A stretch of 64,000 bases of DNA from Phragmites australis. Its lineage: Eukaryota; Streptophyta; Magnoliopsida; Poales; Poaceae. Under the pieces are notes generated by a model. It did no database searches. It was not told the origin of the DNA and worked only from the letters and a program-made list of their open reading frames with translations. The stretch covers positions 21,153,179 through 21,217,178 of the forward strand of contig NC_084944.1 of assembly GCF_958298935.1 (NCBI RefSeq), given 5' to 3'. Positions 10,918 to 23,023 of the stretch are shown one piece after another. A program made the position numbers and the translations under genes. Every line of letters begins with the position of its first letter. Position 1 is the first letter of the stretch.

Positions 10918-11983
10918 CCCCTCGGCCCTTAGTCACGGCCAGCTTCCGGAGGCAGGGCCATTCGAAGCCCTGCGGTGGTTTGCTAGAGGTGAAGCCGATG
11001 GCTGGGTTGAGGGAGGCGCTCTGCGAGCCCCACGGCCCTTAGCCGCGGCCAGGCTCTGGAGGTTGGGCCATCCAGAGCCCGGCGGCAGTTACCAGAGGTG
11101 AAGCTGATGGCTGGGCCGAGGTAGGCGGTCCGCGACCCCCTCAGCCCCTAGCCACGGTCAGGATACGGAGGCAGGGCCATCCGGAGCCCTGCGGTGGTTT
11201 GCTGGAGGTGAAACCGATGGCTGGGCCTGGGTAGACGGTCCACAAACCCCTCAGCCCTTAGTCACAGCCAGGCTCTGGAGGTAGGGCCATCCGAAGCCCC
11301 GCGGTGATTTGCCAGAGGTGAAACCGATGGCTGGGCCAAGGGAGGTGCTACGCGACCCCCTCGGCCCTTAGCCGCGGCAAGGCTTCGGAGGCTGGGCCAT
11401 CCAGAGCCCCGCAGTGGTTGCTGGAGGTGAAGCCAATGGCTGGGCCGGGGGAGGCGTTCCGTGACCCCTCGGCTCTTAGCCGTGGTCAGGCTCTAGATGG
11501 CCCTCTCCGCAACCCCCTGGGCCCTTAGCCGAGGCCAGGCTCCGAAGGCTGGGCCATCCGGAGCCCCGCAGTGGTTGCTGGAGGTGAAACCGATGGCTGG
11601 GCTGGTGGAGGCAGTCCATGACCTCTTTGGCCCTAAGCCGTAGTCAGGCTCTGGAGGTAGGGCCATCCGGAGACCCGCGGTGATTTGCCGGAGGTGAAGC
11701 CGATGGCTGGGCTAGGGGAGGTGGTCCGCGACCCCCTCGGCCCTTGGCCGTGGCCAGGCTCCGGAGGCAGGGCCATCCAAAGCCCTGCGGTGGTTTGCCA
11801 GAGGTGAAGATGATGGCTGGGTCGGGGGAGGTGCTCCACGATCCTCTCAACTCTTAGCCATGGCCACGCTCTGGAGGTAGGGCCATCCGGAGCCCCACGG
11901 TGGTTTGCCGGAGGAGAAGCCGATGGCTAGGCTGGGGGTGGTCCGTGACTCTCTCGGCCCTTAGCCACGGTCAGGCTCCGAAG
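10918..11983 (+). repeat. GC-rich ~109-bp tandem array inside the 5' LTR
   Basis: About ten degenerate units. Each contains, in order, CTCGGCCCTTAGCCG, CCAGGCTCCGGAGG, GGGCCATCCGGAGCCC, TGGTTTGCCGGAGGTGAAGC and GATGGCTGGGC. The GGTGAAGCCGATGGCTGG block recurs near 10988, 11096, 11206, 11317, 11426, 11583, 11692, 11802 and 11911, so spacing is ~109 bp with one longer step. Composition is far more GC-rich than the flanks. Open frames on both strands run through it, as expected of a repeat whose unit has few stop codons; no protein is proposed. Confidence 0.9.
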
Positions 11984-12045
11984 GTAGAATTTTTTTTGTT
12001 TTTGGCTAGCATAGCATAGCCATTTCCAATAGTGGTGTCAGAGCC
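11984..12045 (+). other. Duplicated LTR tail and primer-binding site
   Basis: GTAGAATTTTTTTT...CTAGCATAGC...CCATTTCCAATA repeats the tail that precedes the array at 10872-10917, so the array is bracketed by two copies of the same ~46-bp LTR end. It is followed at 12033-12045 by TGGTGTCAGAGCC, the tRNA-iMet primer site with one mismatch to the usual TGGTATCAGAGCC. Confidence 0.85.
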
Positions 12046-13386
12046 TACATGCGTAATTTTTGATCTAGATCAGTCACATATAGATGATATGTGGTAGTAA
12101 AAGATTGGATCTTGATCGGTTCATATGATGGATCGGTTGTTGCACGATTTGTTGTTATTGGGGTCAGATGAGGTGTGAGTCGACGGAACCATATGACCAA
12201 AACATTAGCTCGATCTCCCACCTTGCCGTGCGTGTAACTTGCCCCTACCGGCTGGAATCACCATCGGGGCTAAGAGCACGCGTTGCAGCTTTGGTTAGAA
12301 GAACAGCAGATTGAGGTTGTGTGTGTTATCGTCGTTTCTAGAAACCTCACGTGATGATCAATATGATTGATCTAGTGGAAATTGAGGCATTGTGAATGAC
12401 TCAGAATCGGCTTGATATGATCAAACCAATGAGATTTGATTGATATGATCAAACTGCCGTGTCGTTCGAGCCTACAACTTTTAAGGATAACATGTTTTCA
12501 TCACCCCGTTAGAGTTCGATTCTGCGCTTAACTTGTTTTTGCAGGGAATGATGTGAATTGTATGGCCTTTATGTGTATATGATGCATGCGTGTAATTTTC
12601 ATTGCCTACATGTCATGGTTAATTGCAGCCAAAGGCTGTCATGTTATTGTATAACGGCCTACATGCCAACCTGTGATGCTTCCTTTTCTCATGTAATTTG
12701 ACTAGTGCTATTAGGTGTAATAGACTAGTACATGATCATGGAGACTTGAAGAGTGATGACCCGAAGGACAGGGACCATGGCGATGGAGATCACTATGTGA
12801 AGGGGCCATACTATGTCACAGTAAATATGATTGCCTGTGATGTTTATCTATGTTCCTGTCATGCTATTTTATTCATATTTTCTATGAGATTGATATGTTT
12901 ACATAATAGAATAGTCTCCCTCAGAAAAATTAAGAGTAATTGATGCCCTTCCAATAGCTGCACCTACATAGGTTTTGATCATTGTTTTGTAGGTCTGCCA
13001 AAGTAGGGTGCCATCTTTTATCTTAACCAGTCAGGGTGGATGTCAGACATCCACATGCATAGTGTTGGTTTACTTATCAAAGCTATCAAAACGGTTTTGG
13101 GCTTTAGGGCATAGAGTTGGGCGTCGGGCCATTTGATGCTACCTAACAAACAAGAGTCACATAGGGATGTGATTAGCAAGATGTTGCTTACCTATGTTAC
13201 CTAAGTTTCTAGTAGTGATGCCAAAGCTCACTAGAACCTAGTCGAATATGGATCTTGTTCCACTATATGTCGTTAGAGGGAAACGGTTTCAAAACATATA
13301 CTAGGAGTATCTTTTGTTAAATTGTTTAATGAAAGGTTTACATAAACATAGTGCTAAACTTTGCATATTTATTTCTATTGTGGATC
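12046..13386 (+). other. Copia leader (untranslated)
   Basis: Positions 12046-12600 match the leader of the minus-strand copia copy at 541-1149. The remainder to the gag ATG at 13387 has no recognisable gene; the 81-codon frame from 12698 shows no domain. Long leaders of this kind are usual in grass copia elements. Confidence 0.65.
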
Positions 13387-16300
13387 ATGGCACCTACTGT
13401 TAATGCCAATTCCAGTTTTAATTTGCATTTGATTCTTGAAAAAGAAAAGCTATCTGGAACAAACTTTATTGATTGGTATTGAAATCTGAGAATTTTTCTC
13501 AAACAAGAGAAAAAGGAGTATGTTTTAGAGGTTCCCTATCCTGATGAACCAGCTGATAATGCATCTGCCGCTGATCGGAGGGCTTCCGAGAAGCACACCA
13601 ACGATTCACTCGATGTGAGCTATCTCATGCTTGACACTATTTCCTCTGATCTTCAGAAGCAATATGAGAACGCGGATGCTCACAATGTGATTGGCATGTT
13701 TGAGAACCAAGCTAGGGCCGACAGGTTCAACACCTCCAAGTCCTTGTTTGCGTGCAGGTTGACAGAAGGCAGTCCAGTTAGTCCTCATGTGATCAAGATG
13801 ATGGGTTACATTGAGAGCCTGGAAAAACTTGGTTTTCCCCTTAGTCCTGAGTTGGCTATGGATGTGATTCTCCAATCGCTCCCTGCGAGATTCGAGTCAT
13901 TCATTTTGGATTTTCATATGAATAGCATGGAGAAGAGTTGGGCCAAAATGCATGGGATGCTTAAGACTGTTGAGGAAAGCATTAAGAAAAGCTCTAGTCA
14001 TGTGATGATGGTTCAGAAGGATAGCAAGAAGAGAAAGCGCAAGGCCAAGGCTAAAGCGTCATATGAGATCTCGAGCTCAAAGCCTAAACCTGTTGGAAAG
14101 TCCAAGGCTGGCCCTGCTGCTTTTGATGCTTGCCACCACTGCCATAAGCCTGGCTATTGGTGGAGGAACTGCAAGCTATACTTGGAAGAACACAAGAAGA
14201 AGAAGGGAAGTAATACTTCCACTTCAGGTATAAATGTTATTGAAATTAATCTTGCTACTCATCCTAATGATTCATGGGTATTTGATACTGGATCGATGAT
14301 TCGTACTTGCAAATCGTTGCAGGGACTGAAAAGGACAAGGAAGTGTGGGAGAGGCGAGACGGATGCTTGTGTCGGCAGTGGTGCAAAAGTTGTTGCCTTG
14401 GCTGTTAGTGTTTATTCCTTATCGCTACCCTCAGGATTAGTTTTGGAATTAAATAATTGTTATTACATTGCTGCATTAGGCAAAAACATTATCTCTTCTT
14501 CATGTTTGGAAGAAGATGGATATGATTTCATAATAAAGAATAAGTGTTGTTCGATTAATTTGAATGGTATGCTCTATGGTAATTGTCCATTGGTGAATGG
14601 GTTATATATTCTAGATCTTAAGGATGTCCTTGTTTATAACATTAATACAAAAAAGCATCGGCTTAATGATTTGAATCCCACTGTTATTTGGCATTGTCGC
14701 TTAGGTCATATAAGTAAGAAGCACATGCAGAGGCTCCATAAAGATGGTCTTCTTGATTCATTTGATTTTGAATCATTTGATTCATGCGAATCTTGTTTAC
14801 TTGGCAAGATGACTAAGGCGCCTTTCACCCGTCAAGGAGAGAGGTCGAGTGAGTTTTTGGCCCTTGTACATACGGATGTATGTGGACCAATGAGCTCTAT
14901 CGCTAGAGGTGGTTTTAGTACTTCATTACTTTCACCGATGACTTTAGTAGATATGGTTACATCTATCTAATGAGGCACAAGTTTGAGTCCTTCGAAAAGT
15001 TCTAGGAGTTTCAGAAGGAAGTACAAAATCAACTTGGCAAGACAATTAAATTTCTGCGCTTTGATCGTGGAGGTGAGTATTTGAGCCATGAGTTTGGTGA
15101 TCATCTAAAGCAATGTGGAATTGTTCTACAGTTGACTCCACCGGGGATGCCTCAATGGAATAGAGTGTCCGAACGGAGGAACCGGACTTTGTCGGACATG
15201 ATCCAGTCCATGATGGGCCAATCTGATCTTCCATTATCATTCAAGGGATACGCTCTACAAACTGTTGCGTTCACTTTAAATAGGGTTACATCCAAAGCTA
15301 TAGAGAAGACAACGTATGAGATATAGACCGGGAAGCATCCCGTTTTGTCTTTCCATAAGATCTGGGGTTGTGAGGCCTATACAAAATGTTTGATGTCTGA
15401 TAAGCTCGCTCCCAAATCTGATAAGTGCTTCTTTGTGGGGTATCCTAGGGAAACCAAAGGATATTATTTCTATAACCAGGAAGAAGGAAAAGTTTTTGTC
15501 ACCTGGAATGGTGTCTTTCTGGGGAAAGAGTTTCTCTTGAGGAACGTTAGTGGGAGCACGGTGCAACTCAAAGAGATTCGGAAACCATAAGAAAATGTTT
15601 TAGCTCCTACTAAACCACATCTGGATATTGGAGAACATGTTGTGGAGACATCAGTGCCACGTCGGTCGGAAAGGGTCAGTCGCACACCTGAGAGGTTTAT
15701 GTTCCTAACCACGGAGCAATGCGATATATTATTGTTGGACAATGGTGAACCTAAGACCTACTCGGAACTGGTGGTGGGACCAGACTCTGAGAGATGGCTT
15801 GGTGCCATGAGATCCGAGATAGAATCCATGCACGATAATCAAGTTTGGAACTTGGTTGATCCAACCGATAGTGTTAAAGTAGTTGAGTGCAAATGGGTTT
15901 TTAATAAAAATATAGATGTTGATGGAAATGTTCACATCTATAAGGCACGATTGGTGGCGAAAGGTTTCAGGCAAATTAAGGTGTTGATTATGATGAAACA
16001 TTTTCGCCCGTCACAATGCTTAAGTCTATCCAGATCATCCTAGCAATTGCCGCATATTATGACTATGAGATATGGTAGATGGATGTCAAAACCGCTTTCC
16101 TTAATGGAAACCTAAGTGAGGATGTGTACATGACATAGCATGAAGGTTTTATCGACCCAAAAAATACTAGGAAGATATGTAAGCTGCAAAAGTCCATCTA
16201 TGGGCTGACAAACTGACAAGGACGATTCGAGATCGCAATCTGGTTTTATGTTTTGCCTCAATGGAGGAACAATGAGTTGGAAGAGTTCCGAGCAACAAAC

Positions 16301-16634
16301 AGTGGCCGATTCCATGACAGAGGCCGAGTATATCACAGCTTCTGAAGCTGCAAAGGAGGTTGTTTGGATCAGAAAGTTTGTTTCTGAGTTAGGTGTGGTG
16401 CCTAGTGCTTCTAGTCCAATTGATCTCTATTGTGATAATAGTGGAGCTATTGCGCAAGCCAAAGAACCTAGGCCGCATCAGAAGTCCAAGCACCTACTGC
16501 GGCGCTATCACCTTATGCGCAAGGTGCACATGGATTTGAATATTTCTGATCCGTTAACAAAGCCAATCCCGTGACCCAAGCATGAGGCACACATGAGAGC
16601 TATGGGTATTAGATACTTACATGATTACCTCTAG
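13387..16634 (+). pseudogene. Ty1-copia gag-pol polyprotein, pseudogene
   Basis: Copia polyprotein relic. Gag starts MAPTVNAN; a nonsense codon at 13480-13482 (DWY-stop-NLR, R expected) is followed by an open stretch from 13615 to 14970. It holds a zinc knuckle, CHHCHKPGYWWRNC, in which the conserved His is Tyr. The protease keeps DTGS (~14287). Then come the pre-integrase HH-CC region (CESC at ~14789) and the integrase: the first Asp is in LVHTDVCGP, the second in FDRGGEY after a frame break near 14925, and the Glu in VSERRNR. RT begins normally (KARLVAKGF; MDVKTAFLNG), then about 275 codons are deleted at ~16212-16216, removing the YVDD core. The frame resumes in RNase H (SGFMFCLNGG, TEAEY, LYCDNSGA) with a second small deletion before DPLTKPIP. 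There are further stops at about 15325 and 15588. It cannot encode an active enzyme. Confidence 0.9.
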
Positions 16635-16647
16635 TGCAAGTGGGAGA
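16634..16647 (+). other. Polypurine tract of the copia element
   Basis: GTGCAAGTGGGAG directly after the end of the pol frame is the copia-type polypurine tract that primes plus-strand synthesis. The canonical TG of the 3' LTR is not obvious right after it, so the LTR edge is approximate. Confidence 0.65.
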
Positions 16648-18160
16648 TTTAAGGTGATATGACTATGTTCATGTACTTCTGAAGAATGTGTTATTCCAAG
16701 AATGACTATCGTTTACTTTGATTGGCAAGTATGTGACTTTCTCATCAAAACTCTTTGTTTATATCATGATGTTATTCTTAGTCAATCCCTGGTCACATAT
16801 CGTTGTGATGATACATAAGACCAGCACATGTATTGATTGATGATCACGTTTCTTGGATCATAGGTATAGAGATACTAGGTCAATAATGTGGACATTTATG
16901 TTGGAGAACATAATATTAGATAGACCTACCATGAGATACTGTTAGGATTGTTATTATGATGTGCCATCAGTTGTTATCTCAAATAGTGTACCTGCAGAAT
17001 CCTTAGAGCTGAGATCGTCATTGATTCCCAGAATGTGTAGTGGCATACTTTGGGGCTGCCAAACACTATTCCGTAACTGGGTAATCATAAAGGTAGTTTT
17101 CGAGTTTGTCATGGAACATGTTGTGGGGTGTGAGCGATCAAGATGGAATTTGCCCCTCCTTGATAATAGGAGAGATATCTCTGGACCCCTCGATGTAGTT
17201 GGATTGAGAAAGTGCATGGCCATGCCAATATGATTAAAGAGTTGATCATGTTGAATCCAGTACTTGATCGAGTGAATGGTTGAGCTATCACAAGGGTGGC
17301 ACATATCTCTCCTTGAGCTTGACTGGTATCGTGAGGCGAAGGGATCAGTGCAAGTGTATGTCAAGGTTCAGCTGATATGATCTTTTGTGTATACTCGGGA
17401 GTCAACATGTCCTGCTAGGGACCGCTATTGATTTCTATTTGGCAAGGGTTTCTGAGTCATAGCCATTTGTACATGAACCTAACGGGTCACACACATAATG
17501 GGTTGGAACAAAACATGCGAATTGGGTTCATATATGGGTTTGATTGGATTGTGATCCATGAGGTGTTAGAGTCCTAAAAGGCTTCCAACGTGGGAGCCCA
17601 TTAGTGAGCTCTATATAAGGAGAGGCATGGGGTGGGGCGTGCAGAGGTTGAGCCACTCCAAAACCCTAGCCGCAACCTTCTCTACGATCTCCCAAAATCT
17701 TAGCTGCGCGTGAGGTGCTAGCACATCAGCGCTCGGTGTTTCTGCCCAATACATATGGATATCGTAGAGGCGCTGCCGCTACTGCGGCATTGATCTTCTT
17801 GGTGAGTTGATCATGACATATTCGGGACTGGTCGTGGAGCACAACGTGACCACTCGGATCTAGTCGAGGTCGCGACAGACCTGATCGGGAGCTGGTCGAG
17901 GAAATGGTCGAGGAGCACGACCACCTGCTCGGAGTTGGTCGAGGAGCATGACCACCTGCGTGGGGCTGGTCATGGATTTGATCGAAAAGTTGTTCAAGGA
18001 GTTTGACGCACACGACGTTGGATCGGTCTACTTCAACTCTTCTTCTGCTGCACTGCGCATCGACTGGTAATGATCTATGATGTCCTCCTAGCATGGTTTC
18101 CTGGGTGAATGTGGTAGAAAATTTTTGTTTTAGGCTAGCGTATCCTACCATTTCCCAACA
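16648..18160 (+). repeat. Copia 3' LTR (about 1.5 kb plus array)
   Basis: U3 occupies about 16648-17611. TATATAAG at 17612-17619 is the probable core promoter. R-U5 from about 17640 matches the 5' LTR and ends CCCAACA at 18160. Open frames of 60-171 codons inside are LTR sequence, not genes. This is the only one of the two LTRs that retains U3. Confidence 0.75.
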
Positions 18161-19145
18161 CCCCTCAGCCCTAAGCCGCAGCCAGGCTCCAGAGGCTAGG
18201 CCATCCTGATCCCCGCGGTGGTTGCCAGAGGTGAAGCTCATGGCTAGACCGAGGGAGGCGGTTCGCGACCCCCTTGGCCCTTAGCCACGGTCAGGCTCCG
18301 GAGGTAGGGCCATCCAGAGCCCCACGGTGGTTTGCCGGAGGTGAAGCTGATGGTTGGGGCGAGGGAGTCAGTCCTCGAGCCCCTCGGCCCTTAGCCGCAG
18401 CCATGCTCCGGAGGCAGGGCCATCCGGAGCCCTGCGATGGTTTGTCAGAGGTGAAGACGATGGCTGGGTCGGGGGCGGTCCGCGACCCCATCGGCCCTTA
18501 GCTGCAATTAGGCTCCAAAGGCAGGGCCATCTGGAGCCCCGTGACGGTTTGCCGTAGGTGAAGCCGATGGCTGGGCCGGAGACGGTCCGCCACCCCATCG
18601 GCCCTTAGCCGCGACAATGCTCCAGAGGCAGGGCCATCCAGAGCCTAGTGGCGGTTGTCGGAGGTGAAGCTGATGGCTGGGTTGAGGGAGGCGGTCCGTG
18701 ATCCCCTCATTCCAAAGTTGCGGCCAAGCTCTGGAGGCAGGGCCATCTGGAGGTGAAGCCGATGGCTGGGCTGGGGGAGGTGGTCGGCGACCCCCTCGGC
18801 ACTTCGCCGTAGCCAGGCTTAGTAGGCTCGGCCATCTGGAGCTCCGCGGTGGTTGCCGGTGGTGAAGCCGATGGATGGGCTAGGGGAGGCAGTCCGCGAC
18901 CCCCTCGGCCCTTAGCCACAGTCAGGCTCTGGAGGAAGGGACATCCGGAGCCCCGCGGCAGTTTGCCAGAGGTGAAGTCGATGGCTGCGCCGGGGGAGGC
19001 TATTCGCGACCCCTTCAGCCCTTAGCCGCAGCCAGGCTCCGGAGGTAGGGCCATCCGGAGCCCCACGGTGGTTACTGAAGGTGAAGCCAATGGCTAGGCC
19101 AGGGGAGGCGGTCCGCGACCCCGTCGGCCCTTAGGAACGGCCAGG
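18161..19145 (+). repeat. GC-rich ~109-bp tandem array inside the 3' LTR
   Basis: About nine units of the same repeat as at 10918-11983, beginning at the identical LTR junction (CCCAACA/CCCCTC). The right end breaks off at about 19145 (CCTTAGGAACGGCCAGG, then unrelated sequence), and the LTR tail seen after the first array is absent. The 3' end of this element has therefore been lost or replaced. Confidence 0.88.
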
Positions 19146-19425
19146 TAGTGGGTAGTAGAGGAGTCCGTACCAGCTTCCATGCCACGCAGAGTAGATTTTA
19201 CTTAATATTTGGTATGTTCTTTATGTATGATGTATGAATATGTATAGATGAAACTATATTGTACCAACTTCACCATTTGCCTTACATTTTTGGTCGTACC
19301 AATGCTTCAGCTGTCTCCCCTTTCCCGGCCCCCTCGCATCCTGCGGCCACTCACAGTTGGTGGGTCTGATCCCCTAGGGGTGTTTTGTCAAGTTGTGTGT
19401 GAGCAAAGCGAAATTCTTGTTTCCT
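19146..19425. other. Unassigned spacer between two tandem arrays
   Basis: About 280 bp, AT-rich to mid-composition, without a gene or a repeat partner that I recognise. Confidence 0.4.
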
Positions 19426-20119
19426 TCTAGGTGACCTAGGCTACCGAAGATGTCCCTCTAGTGCGTGACGTCCACACTACCGAGTCTATGCATTGCGTTT
19501 CAGGTGACCTAGGCATAATATGCCTTCTAGGTGACCTAGGCATGATGCGCCTATAGGCGTATAGGCTCCACTGCCTACCAAGGCTATGCAATGCCTTCCA
19601 GGTGACCTAGGCACAATATGCCTTCCAGGTGATCTAGGCATGCCGCGTCTGCAGGTGTGCAGGCTCCACTGCCTACCAAGGCTATGCAATGTCTTCCAGG
19701 TGACCTAGGCTCGATGCCTTCTAGGTGACCTAGGCATGCTTTGCCTACAGGTGCTTGGGTGTGTCCCCCATCGAGGATGTCCCTTGGGTGCATCGCATCT
19801 CTTCTACCGAGGATGTCCCTCTGGTGCGTGGCATCCACACTACCGAGGCTATGTAATGCCTTCCAGGTGACCTAGGCATGCTGCGCCTGTAGGTGTGTAG
19901 GCTCCACTGCCTACCAAGGCTATGCAATGCCTTCCAGGTGACCTAGGCTTGATGCCTTCCAGGTGACCTATGCATGCTATGCCTACAGGTGCGTGGGCGT
20001 GTCCGCCAGCAAGGATGTTCCTCCGGTGCATCGCATCTCCACTACCGAGGATGTCCCTGCAGTGCATGACATCTACACTACCGAGGCTATGCAATGCCTT
20101 CTAGGTGACCTAGGCATAA
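19426..20119 (+). repeat. Compound tandem repeat built on GGTGACCTAGGC (left part)
   Basis: The 12-mer GGTGACCTAGGC or a one-base variant appears about eleven times, usually in the frame CCTTCCAGGTGACCTAGGCATG. A longer higher-order unit adds GTGTAGGCTCCACTGCCTACC, AAGGCTATGCAATG and ACCGAGGATGTCCCTC. Open frames on the minus strand reading MHSLGR or RSPGRH are products of this repeat. It continues after the inserted solo LTR at 23024-23296. Confidence 0.85.
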
Positions 20120-23023
20120 TGTGGGGGAACCATTCAAATAATATTCTAGTTAACCACTAAGTCGATCATTTACATAACCATGACTTCAACGATTAAGCAG
20201 AATATCATCCTGGTAGTCCCAACACGTGTTTTGTGCCCAAGATCGAAACTCATGCCTTTCCAACATAAGCAATCATAACTAAGCTTAATAAAGAGCAAGT
20301 AATTAAATTATGTTATAAGTTCATAAGAATTTACAAGTTTAACAATTTACAGCAAAAGAGATCCAGGAGGATACTAGAACTAATCAACTCCTAGCCAAAA
20401 GGGAAACTACGCAGCGGAAACAAAAGCTAAAGACAACAAAAGATGGGTGAAGCCATATGCCCTTAGGCTTCACCCCAAAAGCGCGACCTCCGAGTAGTTG
20501 CCTACTCATTCCCGTCGCTAGCATCGGCGGGCGTGAAGTAGCCTAACACCGTCTCTTCCTCACCTGCAAAACCTGTGGAGCAGGTGAGTACGAAGGATTA
20601 TGCATTTGGATGTTAGCAAAAGTAGGCCACAAGGTTAAGTAAAACATATGCGCCCGCAACCTAGACACATATATGTGAGCATCTAAACTTAACCAACATA
20701 CTCCTCCAAACCTGTAACTACCAACCTGCACATAAATGTAAATTGTACCATAGTAATATATCAATAGCTAGTCATCAACATTTCCCACTATACCATCCAT
20801 ACCACAATTCCACATTCGTAACCCTACGACCGATGCAAATGGATAGAAGCATGCTCATGACCAAGAGCGCGGCAATTCGAAATGTTTTTACACCTTGCAG
20901 GGGATACAACTTTACCAACACAACTCATGGACCATACGGCTCACGTGTCCACACAAGCTCACGCAATGGGTACTCAACCTTTTCCAATAATCCCCAACCG
21001 TTTGATCATACGCCGATAGGTGCGGGGGTCATCCAGAACTACTCCCGGAGTAAACTGGGTACCCCTACAAGCCCGCCCACTCACACCATCGACTCGCACA
21101 CCAAAAGGCCATAGCTACAAAGGTATTCAGCTTGTCATTCCCATAATGAGACATGTAGTAAGTACAAAAAGTGCTAAAGTCAACTGCACTGACGGTGCTT
21201 AAATGATGCAAGCGGTCTACGGCACCCGGGATCCTCTCCCGACCTACCCCAAGAACATCCTTCAGGGTAGAAGGTACCCCTAACACCGCCCACATCTCAT
21301 CTCATCCTCACCACTCATCCAACCATTAACATCATCTTCGTAACCATTGTGCAAGTAATTTAAACCTATGCTCACGAACGATGAAATATTTCACCGCTCA
21401 ACTTCTACCGTAGACCTATGTAATGCTAAGTAGCTCGTATCACATTTTAAGTTAGATATTGTCATGATTATACTCAGGCTACAAGGACATGGATCATCAA
21501 ATAACCAAGGTAGGACAATGCATCACATAGATTCTACCCATATAAGCCCGACAGTGACTCATTAAACATGCAAACTTATATAAAGCATAATTTATCAATT
21601 TTAGACTCCACAATTCAAATCAAAGGGTGCAATATGCTTAGATGCTTGCCTTGCTACTTTGGGTTTGCCTGATACTTCCCGCACAACACTCGCAAAACTC
21701 CAGGAGGTTGGTGTCGCCTTCACTCGCTTGGACTGGCGGTGCAACATTCTCTAAACGGAATAAGAATGCATTGCATAAATAACAAATGATGGAAAAGTGT
21801 GCACATGATGCATGCTTGAAGTATAATAGTGCACCGTGTTTCAAAAACATTTGCAAAAGACTGCTAAGTGATTAGGGTTTCGAAGTTTAAAACCCCGAAA
21901 AAGGTAACCTAAGTATACCTAGCCTTAACAGGCTGGCGATCAGACCAACGTGTAGGTGGCGGTCTAACTGGCAGCCAGCAGAGAGTTTCAGCCTCTGGTG
22001 GTCCGACTGTAGGTATGGTGGCAGTCAGACTACCCACCAACGGTCAAACCGGCCTAAGTGGCGATCAGACTCCTATATACGTTTTGAACTCGGATTCTCT
22101 GGTCCCAACTGGCGGTCAGACCGCTAAAGCTTGCCGACAGCGCCTTTGCGAGTCGCTGGCGAGGACTCCGGTGAAACCTTCAACTATGAAGGGTACCAAA
22201 ATGCTCTATAGGACTAGTGGAGTGTTCCTAAAGTGATTTGGACATCATTCACCGAGCTAAACTCAAAATACTCGATGGATTGGATCTAGGCTAGGTTGAA
22301 CTTGAGCCTAAATGACACGAGGGTCGAATCGAGCTCGGAAACAACGGGAAAATGGTAGGGGATAGTTCACCTCAGCTCATGGAAGCTTCCTATTGGATTG
22401 GAATGTTTCAGGGAGGCTCCGGTTCGCGGATCGGCTCCCGGAGTGGTGGTGAAGCTTGCGGAGGAAGAAACGCCCGAGGAACACTTTTTTGGTGAGGAAA
22501 AGAGGGGGAAAACTTGTGGAAATCCTCCGAGAAGCTCGTGGGAGTTCCCACCTCCAACCTCCGGCCTTCAAATGCGACGAACGGACTTTTCTTTCTCTCT
22601 CAAGGGTCGGGTGGAGAGAGGGAGAGTAAGAGAAAAGTGAGAGGGAGAGAGCAAAAGAAAGTGATCGATCTACTTAACCCGAGCCTCTGTGTGCTGGCGG
22701 TCAGACCGCGACTGGCGCTGGTCGAACCGGGAGAAATCCACATGGCAACCCACATGGCAGCGCACCTAGTGGTCAGACCGCGGGTGACCCCAGTTAGACC
22801 GTGAGGGGGTTCTTTTGCTGAAATTTTCCTAAGTCTCCCCTCTTCATCCTCCTTCTATTCTTTTCCTTCTCCAAGGTATTTACGGATTCTCCAAAGTGCT
22901 CTAAACCATCTCTAAGGTATTTGAAACATGTTTAACTAGTTTTTGGTAGACAAACACGTGTAAGCACATGCGATGATGATTATGCATGCTTAATTACATA
23001 ATTAGCATTTTTGGGACGTGACG
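20120..23023 (-). mobile_element. Solo LTR of a chromovirus-type Ty3-gypsy element
   Basis: 2.9-kb unit starting TGTGGGGGAACC and ending GGGACGTGACG, closely related to the LTR at 38803-41730 (TGTGGGGAACC ... GGGACATGACA). It is flanked by 5-bp direct repeats CATAA (20115-20119 and 23024-23028). The host repeat contains the uninterrupted site GACCTAGGCATAATATGCC at about 19505 and 23283, so the insertion is exact and no internal region is left: a solo LTR from intra-element recombination. Orientation is minus, by analogy with the LTR that abuts a polypurine tract at 41731. It holds clusters of CGGTCAGACCG-like motifs (21929-22150, 22690-22800) and no genes; ORFs in it are incidental. Confidence 0.88.

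Larger units (their letters stand above)
10331..19145 (+). mobile_element. Ty1-copia retrotransposon with tandem arrays in both LTRs (decayed)
   Basis: Order on the plus strand: truncated 5' LTR (10331-10917), GC-rich tandem array (10918-11983), duplicated LTR tail (11984-12031), primer-binding site (12033-12045), leader, gag-pol relic (13387-16634), polypurine tract (~16634-16647), 3' LTR (16648-18160) and a second array (18161-19145). Domain order gag, protease, integrase, RT, RNase H is that of Ty1-copia. Both LTRs share the same junction CCCAACA/CCCCTC into the array. The array was therefore most likely part of the LTR before this copy inserted. The element is inactive: nonsense codons, a deletion of the RT core and a missing U3 in the 5' LTR. 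Confidence 0.8.

Noticed and set aside
10918..11983. CRISPR-like array.
   Set aside because: Units are contiguous degenerate ~109-bp repeats with no unique spacers, in a plant nuclear genome.
13615..14970. 451-codon open frame as a functional copia gag-protease protein.
   Set aside because: It lies between a nonsense codon upstream (13480) and a frame break downstream (~14925), with a damaged zinc knuckle.
17726..18241. 171-codon minus-strand frame spanning copia LTR and array.
   Set aside because: Antisense to an LTR and crosses the LTR/array junction; produced by repeat composition.
18274..18919. Overlapping 60-76 codon frames on both strands in the GC-rich array.
   Set aside because: The repeat unit has few stop codons, so many frames stay open; they echo the unit length and carry no domain.
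19486..20094. Minus-strand frames reading MHSLGR and RSPGRH as a repeat protein family.
   Set aside because: Direct translation of the GGTGACCTAGGC array; frames switch and no start is shared.
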